This document shows positions 52,002 through 59,934 of a stretch of DNA of 59,934 bases, piece after piece. Made by a program: the position numbers and the translations under genes. The notes beneath the pieces were generated by a model. It searched no databases, had not been told where the DNA came from, and saw only the letters and a program-made list of their open reading frames with translations. The number at the start of each line of letters is the position of its first letter. Within the stretch, counting starts at the first letter, position 1. Location of the stretch: the NCBI GenBank assembly GCA_017306245.1, contig JAFKIY010000008.1, positions 1 through 59,934 of the forward strand, given 5' to 3'. The stretch is from Micrococcales bacterium (lineage in GTDB: Bacteria > Actinomycetota > Actinomycetes > Actinomycetales > Microbacteriaceae).

Positions 52002-52033
52002 CACGAGCCTCCAGATCATCAACACGTGTTCGT

Positions 52034-52068
52034 TAGAATAGCATTCTAGTTAATAGAACGATAGTCTA
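52034..52068. promoter_or_regulatory. Twin 15-bp operators between monooxygenase and TetR genes
   Basis: Site 1 (52034-52048) is TAGAATAGCATTCTA, a perfect dyad with a 3-bp spacer. Site 2 (52054-52068) is TAGAACGATAGTCTA, a weaker dyad sharing TAGAA and TCTA. Their centres are 20 bp apart, about two helical turns, so two TetR dimers could bind on the same face. The sites cover both start regions. Confidence 0.6.
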
Positions 52069-52073
52069 ACTTT

Positions 52074-52715
52074 ATGACCGCGATGCCAAAGCCCGCCACG
52101 TCGCCGGCCGCCGCACCCCTCAGGGACACACTTGCCGCCGCAACCCGCACCCAGATCGTGGATGCCGCGACTGCTCTGTTCAGCGAGCTCGGCTATGTCG
52201 GCACCTCGATCGGCGCGATCGCCACGCGCGCAGGGGTCGCCGTGCAGACGATCTACAACGCGATCGGCAACAAGACGGCGGTGCTGTCGGCGGTGCTCGA
52301 CGCTGCGGTATCCGGACCGAACGCGCCCACGCCCGTGCCGGAGTTCATGGCCGAGCGCACCCGCGCCGCGAAGGATGCGAGCGAGTTTCTCGACATCCTC
52401 GCGGACTGGCTCCTCGAGGCCAACGAGCGCGTCGCATCCATTCACTGGATCATCCAGCAGTCCGTCGCGGTCGACGAGGATGCCGCAGCGTTCGAACGGA
52501 AACGCGCGCAGCAGAGGCTCCGCAACTACGGTCTCGCCGCCGCGGGGTTGCGTGAGCGCGGCGGCCTGCGCAACGGCATGACGGATGACCAGGCGGCAGC
52601 CACGATCTGGTCGATCGGGCATCCGACCGCGTATCGCGCGCTCGTGATCGACGCCGGATGGTCGGCTCAGGCGTATCGCGACTGGTTGCGGGCGGCGCTC
52701 GCCGGGTTGGAATAG
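52074..52715 (+). CDS. TetR/AcrR family transcriptional regulator
   Basis: 213 residues. The N-terminal HTH is RTQIVDAATALFSELGYVGT followed by IGAIATRAGVAVQTIYNAIGNK. The C-terminal helical domain is long, with a possible ligand pocket. ATG 52074 is a few bases after the second operator copy. It should repress itself and the divergent monooxygenase gene. Confidence 0.9.
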   Translation: MTAMPKPATSPAAAPLRDTLAAATRTQIVDAATALFSELGYVGTSIGAIATRAGVAVQTIYNAIGNKTAVLSAVLDAAVSGPNAPTPVPEFMAERTRAAKDASEFLDILADWLLEANERVASIHWIIQQSVAVDEDAAAFERKRAQQRLRNYGLAAAGLRERGGLRNGMTDDQAAATIWSIGHPTAYRALVIDAGWSAQAYRDWLRAALAGLE

Positions 52716-52892
52716 GGACTTCCCTCCCCACACAGCCGGGAGGCCCGAGGTGGTGTCCACACTTTGCCCTCGATACGGCCCGGTCGACCGCAGCGGGCGG
52801 AATGCTGGTTGCATGGAATTGACGAGAAAGCCTGCAGAATGACCGGCAACAAGGTTATCGCTACGTCCGGCAGTTTGCCGTACAGTGAGGTC
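52716..52892 (+). promoter_or_regulatory. Upstream region of the TacAT-like operon with a 13-bp dyad
   Basis: At 52868-52880 CGGCAGTTTGCCG is a perfect dyad (arms CGGCA/TGCCG) ending 12 bp before the antitoxin ATG. It is a likely binding site of the ribbon-helix-helix antitoxin. The rest of the region holds nothing recognised. Confidence 0.5.
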
Positions 52893-53165
52893 ATGACGAA
52901 AGCCACCGACCGAGTCGAATTCCGCATCACGCCGGAACTGAAAGACGAGCTCGAAACCGCATCCGCCATTCGAGGGCTCACAACATCCGCATTCGTGAAG
53001 GATGCGGCGCTGCGGGCTGCGCGCGCCACCATTCAGGAGGAGCACCTGCTTTTGCTCGGGGCTGACGACTGGGAGTTTTTCACCGCAGAGATCAGTCGCC
53101 CGGGGAAGTTTGTTGAAGGGTTTGCTGACCTGCTCCGCCGTCCGTCCGTTTTTTCCGACGAGTGA
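52893..53165 (+). CDS. DUF1778 ribbon-helix-helix antitoxin (TacA-like)
   Basis: 90 residues from ATG 52893. The N-terminus has a ribbon-helix-helix (RVEFRITPELKDELETASAI, RGLTTSAFVKDAALRAA) typical of DUF1778. The C-terminal segment (LGADDWEFFTAEISRPGKF) is the toxin-neutralising arm of TacA proteins. It overlaps the acetyltransferase toxin gene (GTGA), and the pair should be autorepressed through the dyad upstream. Confidence 0.88.
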   Translation: MTKATDRVEFRITPELKDELETASAIRGLTTSAFVKDAALRAARATIQEEHLLLLGADDWEFFTAEISRPGKFVEGFADLLRRPSVFSDE

Positions 53166-53677
53166 CAAAAATTACCCAGCCGAGGGCACTGAAACCGGGT
53201 GATCCCGTCGGCGATTTCGATTGCGGCGTCACCAGCCTCAACAATTGGTTTCGTACTCTGGCTCTGAAGAATCAAATTTCTGGCGGCTCCCGGACGTTCA
53301 TCGCCGTTGCCGACAACCAGACCATCGCCGGGTATTACTGTCTTTCGTCCTTCACCATCGCGAAGGAAACGACCGGGGACTTCGGCATCGGGTTGCCCGA
53401 TCCGATTCCTGCGATTCTGATTGGTCGTCTCGCAGTCGACCTGAGGTTTCGCGGTCTCGGCCTCGGGACCACGTTGCTTCAGCATGCTTCCATTAAGGCA
53501 CTACAGGTATCGCATCAGATCGGCAGTGCCGCTATTGCCGTCCACGCCCGCGACGAAACGGTCGTACCCTTCTACGCGCGATTCGGGTTCACGCAACTCC
53601 CGGGGGACCGGCGCACCCTAATGCTGCCCATGGCGGATGCGGTGGCCGTCATCGAACGGCTCCACGACGAGCGGTGA
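53162..53677 (+). CDS. GNAT-family acetyltransferase toxin (TacT-like)
   Basis: 171 residues from GTG 53162. The opening DCGVTSLNNWFRTLALKNQ is typical of TacT-type toxins. The acetyl-CoA loop is VDLRFRGLGLGTTLLQHA, and the catalytic tyrosine region is ETVVPFYARFGFTQLP. Known members acetylate aminoacyl-tRNA and stop translation. The second gene of the pair with a DUF1778 antitoxin confirms the assignment. Confidence 0.9.
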   Translation: MTKITQPRALKPGDPVGDFDCGVTSLNNWFRTLALKNQISGGSRTFIAVADNQTIAGYYCLSSFTIAKETTGDFGIGLPDPIPAILIGRLAVDLRFRGLGLGTTLLQHASIKALQVSHQIGSAAIAVHARDETVVPFYARFGFTQLPGDRRTLMLPMADAVAVIERLHDER

Positions 53678-53686
53678 CGCGAACCG

Positions 53687-54520
53687 CTACTTTTCGGAAA
53701 CTGAAGGCACGGACTCGTCCACGTCGGCCGTCTTAGCCCGCCGCTCACCCTCCGGCAAATGCACTTGATATACCACCACCGGAATCAGCACGAGCGACCT
53801 CAGGTCGAACAGCGCGTGCACCAGGATCGCCCAGAGGATGTTGCCGGTCGCCAGGAACACCGCCATCAGGACCACCCCGATCACGAAACTCCCGATCACC
53901 CCGCCGACACCCTGATACGCGTGCAACGCCCCGAACACCACGAGGCTCACGCTGATCGCCAGCAGCGCGTTGCCGAACACCCCGAAAATGAGTGCGGGCA
54001 TCGCGAGGCGGAACAACAGCTCCTCCACGATTCCCGCATTGATCGACAGCGCCCACCCGAACTTCAGCTCGGCGCGGTTGCGGGGGAGCAGTGCGTGGAT
54101 GTCACCGATCGTCGGCACCTCCGTCGCGTTGCGTCCGAAAAACACGAGCGCAATCAGGCCAATGAGCAGCCCGATCGCGCCTCCGACGATGAAACCGGAT
54201 ACCAGAGGGCTGCCCGCGAGCACGTCGCGGAACCACTCCATCGGAGGCCACGTCTCGACCTGCGCGAGCATCCGCGGCACGAAACCCCACACCACCACGA
54301 GCACGACAAGCGTGGATCCGCCGAACCAACCCATCGACTCGAACAACCACTTGCGGTACATCGCCTGCCGCCGCTGCGTGGAGTGGTACCGCTTGAATCG
54401 CTGGTATTCGCGCCGGTCCTTCGTCGCGGCGCGCCACCCCAGCATCCCCAGCAGCGCGACAAGCACCGCGCCGAGCAGCCACGGGGTGAAGGCTGAGTCA
54501 GTGGGGAGCACGCTTCCCAT
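53687..54520 (-). CDS. CPBP family intramembrane metalloprotease (CAAX protease-like)
   Basis: 277 residues from ATG 54520 (MGSVLPTDSAF). About seven membrane helices. The CPBP motifs are in order: EELLFRLAMP (motif 1, Glu-Glu), FGALHAYQG (motif 2, His) and WAILVHALFD (motif 3, His). A cytosolic loop with RREYQRFKRYHSTQRRQ lies near the N-terminus. Substrates are unknown; bacterial members act in bacteriocin self-immunity or peptide maturation. Confidence 0.88.
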   Translation of the reverse strand: MGSVLPTDSAFTPWLLGAVLVALLGMLGWRAATKDRREYQRFKRYHSTQRRQAMYRKWLFESMGWFGGSTLVVLVVVWGFVPRMLAQVETWPPMEWFRDVLAGSPLVSGFIVGGAIGLLIGLIALVFFGRNATEVPTIGDIHALLPRNRAELKFGWALSINAGIVEELLFRLAMPALIFGVFGNALLAISVSLVVFGALHAYQGVGGVIGSFVIGVVLMAVFLATGNILWAILVHALFDLRSLVLIPVVVYQVHLPEGERRAKTADVDESVPSVSEK

Positions 54521-54532
54521 CCTTTCATTGCC

Positions 54533-54618
54533 GACCCAAATGAAGGCATTCGCGGCCAGACCGGCACGCGAGCGCCGGATTTGCGCGCGATCTCCCACCG
54601 CGTGCCTTCATTTGGGTC
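54533..54618. repeat. Perfect 16-bp inverted repeat between CPBP protease and mazG
   Basis: GACCCAAATGAAGGCA (54533-54548) and its exact complement (54603-54618) flank a 54-bp GC-rich spacer. The repeat straddles the promoter space of two divergent genes (starts 54520 and 54639). A paired binding site or a looped structure is possible; it is too widely spaced for a simple terminator. Confidence 0.85.
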
Positions 54619-54638
54619 ACCGGTGGGAGGATGGGGGC

Positions 54639-55379
54639 ATGATCCCGCCGAGCACCTCGCCGAGCAGCCCGCCGCATCCGAAACTCGACGAACTCATCGC
54701 CGTGCTCGCCCAGCTGCGCGCGCCCGGCGGATGCGCGTGGGACGCCGACCAGACCCACGAGAGCCTGGTGCGCTACCTCGTGGAGGAGTGCTACGAACTG
54801 ATCGACGCGATCGAGTCCGGCGACCGCGACGCGATGATCGAGGAGCTCGGCGACGTGCTCTACCAGGTGATCTTCCACTCCGACCTGGCAGCGAACACCC
54901 CTGGCGAAGACTTCACAATCGAGGATGTCGCCGCCCACATGACCGCCAAAATGATCGCGCGCCACCCGCACGTGTTCGGCGATGCGGCGGCGAAGGAAGC
55001 CATGAACATCCAGTCCGCGGAGGACGTGGTCGCCGTGTGGGACGACCTCAAAGCCTCCGAGAAACCGCACCGCTCCAGCGTGCTCGATGGCATCCCTCAG
55101 GGCATGCCGGCCCTCGCGCTCGCGGACAAGCTCGTCGGCCGCGCCGAGAAAGTGGGCGTGCCGGTCCCGGATGCCGTTGAGCCCGCCGCTGCAAATCTCG
55201 CGACAGAACCTGAGCTCGGCGCGCAACTGCTCGGCCTCGTCGTCGCTGCCCGCGCCGCCGGTCTCGACCCAGAGCGCGCCCTGCGAACAACCCTTCGAGA
55301 CCTGCAGGGCGACATCCGCGAGGCAGAAGGCAGCGTCGAAGCCAGCGCAGAAACCAGCGCCCACGACAACGCAGGCTAG
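54639..55379 (+). CDS. mazG: Nucleoside triphosphate pyrophosphohydrolase MazG
   Basis: 246 residues from ATG 54639, with GGGAGG upstream. MazG hydrolyses (d)NTPs to monophosphates. The conserved APGGCAWDADQTHESLVRYL and EECYELIDAIESGDRDA followed by EELGDVLYQVIFHS provide the EExxE..D metal site. The C-terminal segment (MPALALADKLVGRAEKVG) is also conserved. It precedes the ferritin gene by 46 bp. Confidence 0.94.
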   Translation: MIPPSTSPSSPPHPKLDELIAVLAQLRAPGGCAWDADQTHESLVRYLVEECYELIDAIESGDRDAMIEELGDVLYQVIFHSDLAANTPGEDFTIEDVAAHMTAKMIARHPHVFGDAAAKEAMNIQSAEDVVAVWDDLKASEKPHRSSVLDGIPQGMPALALADKLVGRAEKVGVPVPDAVEPAAANLATEPELGAQLLGLVVAARAAGLDPERALRTTLRDLQGDIREAEGSVEASAETSAHDNAG

Positions 55380-55425
55380 CCTTGTCTGTCTGGAAACAGT
55401 CAGTCGTCACGAGTACCGTCAAGGC

Positions 55426-55953
55426 ATGAAGAAGACAAGTTTCGACCAACTGCTCACAGAGCAGATCGGCCACGAGTTCGCCGCCTCGCAGCAGTACATC
55501 GCCATCGCCGTCTGGTACGACAACCGCGATCTGCCGCAGCTCGCCAAGCACTTCTACCAGCAGTCCATCGAAGAGCGCAATCACGCCATGATGTTCGTGC
55601 AGTACCGGCTCGACCGCGATCTCGGCATCACGATTCCCGGCGTCGGTACCGTCATCAACGACTTCAAGGATGAGCAAGCGCCCATCGCTCTCGCCCTCAA
55701 GCAGGAAAAAAGCGTCACGGCGCAGATCGAAGCACTCTTCGCCGCTGCGCGTGCGGAAGGCGACGCCCTCGGCGAGCAGTTCATGCTCTGGTTCCTCAAG
55801 GAGCAGGTGGAAGAGGTCGCCTCGATGTCCACGCTCCTCACCATCATGAATCGCGCAGAAAACCTGTTCGACGTCGAGAACTATCTCGTGCGCGAAAGCG
55901 TTGGCCAGGGTGCGGATGCGAGTGCGCCGGAGGCAGCGGGCGGAGCCCTCTAA
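55426..55953 (+). CDS. ftn: Ferritin
   Basis: 175 residues. Four-helix iron-storage protein. Ferroxidase-centre ligands lie in LLTEQIGHEFAASQQYIAIA and QQSIEERNHAMMFVQY (Glu-Arg-x-His), then FLKEQVEEVASM. It is of the bacterial non-haem ferritin (Ftn/BfrB of actinobacteria) type; no Met for haem is evident. It stands alone after mazG; no iron-box operator is recognised in the short upstream region. Confidence 0.93.
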   Translation: MKKTSFDQLLTEQIGHEFAASQQYIAIAVWYDNRDLPQLAKHFYQQSIEERNHAMMFVQYRLDRDLGITIPGVGTVINDFKDEQAPIALALKQEKSVTAQIEALFAAARAEGDALGEQFMLWFLKEQVEEVASMSTLLTIMNRAENLFDVENYLVRESVGQGADASAPEAAGGAL

Positions 55954-56249
55954 AGATCAGGCTGGCGGGTGCGGGGCCTTCGTTAAGAGAAGAGGTGCCC
56001 GCACCAACCCGAATGGCACGGGCACCAAGTCCGTTCCGTGGCCAGCACGCACGCCAGCAACACAGTCGGACGGGGGCCAGTTGATCGTTGCCGATCTACT
56101 GGACTTCGTGGAAATGTCTCTAGGTAGATTCTTCCCGATGTTGACCGATGCGCCCCTCAAGTTTCCCCCCGGATCCTCTTCGTCAGGGCAGCGACGCAAC
56201 AACAAAAGTGTAATTCATAACACCTGTTAGTGCAAACATCCGTTATGGT
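55954..56249 (+). terminator. Ferritin 3' region with alternative hairpins; otherwise no gene seen
   Basis: GGTGCGGG (55968-55975) pairs with CCCGCACC (55998-56005), while the overlapping GGTGCCCG (55994-56001) pairs with CGGGCACC (56019-56026). The two stems exclude each other. One may terminate ferritin mRNA; no T tract. Further on, CATAAC (56216-56221) and GTTATG (56242-56247) flank a TAACACCTGTTA palindrome and are candidate sites for the TetR gene that begins at 56250. The remaining bases show no coding signal. Confidence 0.45.
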
Positions 56250-56861
56250 ATGAAAATGAGCCGTCGTCCGGATCCGACTCGCAAGCCGGAACTGCTCGCC
56301 CAAATTCTCGATTACCTCCTCGATAAACCGCTCGCGAGCCTCACCTTTCGCTCTGCAGCAGCCGCACTCGGGGTGAGCACCTACACGCTCGTGTACCAAT
56401 TCGGCACGCGCAACGAGCTCATCAGCGAAATCGTGCGCGCAATCTCCGCGCGCCGGGCGCTCATCGAGGAGAGTTTCGTTTCGACGGTGAACACTCTCGA
56501 GACGTATTACGAAAACCTCAGGGTGTCCTGGCAGTGGACCCTGGATCCCCGCAACCGCCAACTCCAGCGGCTCGAGTTCGAGGCAACGATGCTCGAGGCG
56601 GTCGAGCCGGATGTGCACAACTTCAGCAGGGAGCTGTTTGTGTTCTGGCTTCGCGTGGGGCGCGAGTCGCTCGAATCCTTTGGGCTGACCCCTGAAGACG
56701 CCGCGATCGAGTCCCGCATCATGGTGGATGCGTTCTACGGACTGCAATACGACCTCGTCGTCAACGGTGACGACAACGGTGCAACCGCCGCGTTCGATCG
56801 GCTCATCACGCACCACCGCGAGCGTGTCGAAGCACTGTCCCACGCCCGCCTGCCCGCGTAA
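56250..56861 (+). CDS. TetR family transcriptional regulator
   Basis: 203 residues from ATG 56250 (ATG 56256 possible). HTH: RKPELLAQILDYLLDKPLAS with LTFRSAAAALGVSTYTLVYQFGTRNELI as the second and third helices region, of which ALGVSTYTLVYQFG is the recognition part. The C-terminal helical domain contains DAFYGLQYDLVVNGDDNG. No adjacent target gene on the other strand, so it probably acts at a distance plus on itself through the CATAAC/GTTATG dyad upstream. Confidence 0.85.
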   Translation: MKMSRRPDPTRKPELLAQILDYLLDKPLASLTFRSAAAALGVSTYTLVYQFGTRNELISEIVRAISARRALIEESFVSTVNTLETYYENLRVSWQWTLDPRNRQLQRLEFEATMLEAVEPDVHNFSRELFVFWLRVGRESLESFGLTPEDAAIESRIMVDAFYGLQYDLVVNGDDNGATAAFDRLITHHRERVEALSHARLPA

Positions 56862-57048
56862 CCGCCGACAAGCCTCCACGGCAAACGCCATCAGGTTTCT
56901 CCTGGCGGGCCCTTGCCTTAACCATGACGGAGTTTGTCTCCCATGACGGCGGACATCCGCCCTCCCGAGATACAATCCCCGTCATTGTTCGGACCGATCA
57001 TCCGTGGCACTCGCCCGCAGCACGCGCGGGAGGTGCCAGAATCGAGGG

Positions 57049-59776
<2,728 letters not shown>

Positions 59777-59934
59777 CGTGCTGGTTCCCTTCTGTAATGG
59801 TTGTGGCTGGCCTGGTGTCGGCTGGCAGGCTGGCGGTTATGGTCCTGCCTGGTGTGACTCTCTTCCCTTCTGACCGCTCACGCGTGTCTTGGTCTCGACG
59901 TGTCTACCGGGTGGGGCTGTGACCGGCCGGCCTG
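59777..59934. other. End of window, no gene supported
   Basis: 158 bp after enolase with a TGGCTGGC-rich stretch. An open frame is present but its composition does not look coding. A further enolase-linked gene (in actinobacteria commonly a FtsB/DivIC-like protein) may begin beyond the window. Confidence 0.3.

Noticed and set aside
55957..56205. 82-codon minus-strand frame after ferritin
   Set aside because: No ribosome binding site, no recognisable domain, and it covers the hairpin-forming region; insufficient support for a gene.

Overview
The window is high-GC DNA with leaderless or short-leader genes, GTG starts and a gene set (glmU-prs, rplY-pth-mfd, mazG, hisS, eno, MsiK-dependent-type sugar ABC transporter) that points to an actinobacterium, most likely of the family Microbacteriaceae. 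The family assignment is inference from gene content and style, not from a marker-gene search.

Positions 1-10.3 kb look like the right part of an integrative element. It carries a frameshifted HAD phosphatase, a TetR/MFS efflux pair (the transporter also frameshifted), an insertion-sequence-like inverted-repeat scar, a CmtR-type metal sensor with a CDF efflux pump, then a conjugation block (hypothetical gene, VirD4/TraG-type coupling ATPase, single-strand binding protein, DUF4913 protein) and a large serine recombinase. Immediately beyond the recombinase start the host chromosome resumes inside an ABC-F ATPase gene, cut at its second Walker B motif. The left end of the element and the 5' half of the ABC-F gene lie outside the window.

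10.9-17.7 kb is ordinary core chromosome: a DksA/TraR zinc-finger protein, TPR and MarR genes, tRNA-Gln, glmU, prs, gnd and gluconokinase. 17.7-31.0 kb is one catabolic regulon: PfkB kinase, two TIM-barrel epimerases, two Gfo/Idh/MocA dehydrogenases, a zinc alcohol dehydrogenase, an SMP-30 lactonase, an HPS/KGPDC-type lyase or decarboxylase, a nitrilase-family amidase, a sugar ABC importer whose binding protein has a Tat-type signal, a private TatA paralogue, and a FadR-type GntR regulator. An AT-rich motif of about 18 bp recurs upstream of four transcription units in this cluster and probably is the regulator's operator. The substrate is unknown. 31.1-37.4 kb is core again: nadE, rplY, pth and mfd (with an in-frame tandem-repeat insertion).

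37.4-53.7 kb is an accessory and defence hotspot between mfd and mazG. It has a HigBA-like pair, a HEPN/MNT pair whose antitoxin carries a fused winged helix, an XRE/membrane-protein/quinone-oxidoreductase unit, then a lower-GC island (about 41.4-49.4 kb). The island holds a DUF1643 protein and a beta-class DNA methyltransferase on one strand, facing a five-gene coupled operon: PLD-helicase, small protein, DndD/Rad50-like ATPase, small protein and a full-length RpoD-like sigma factor. This resembles helicase-methylase-ATPase defence loci but adds a dedicated sigma factor, and it is the most interesting feature here. A NERD-domain gene lies between a truncated and an intact copy of the same flavin monooxygenase, followed by TetR and a TacAT-type pair. 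From 53.7 kb the core returns: CPBP protease, mazG, ferritin, TetR, hisS and eno.
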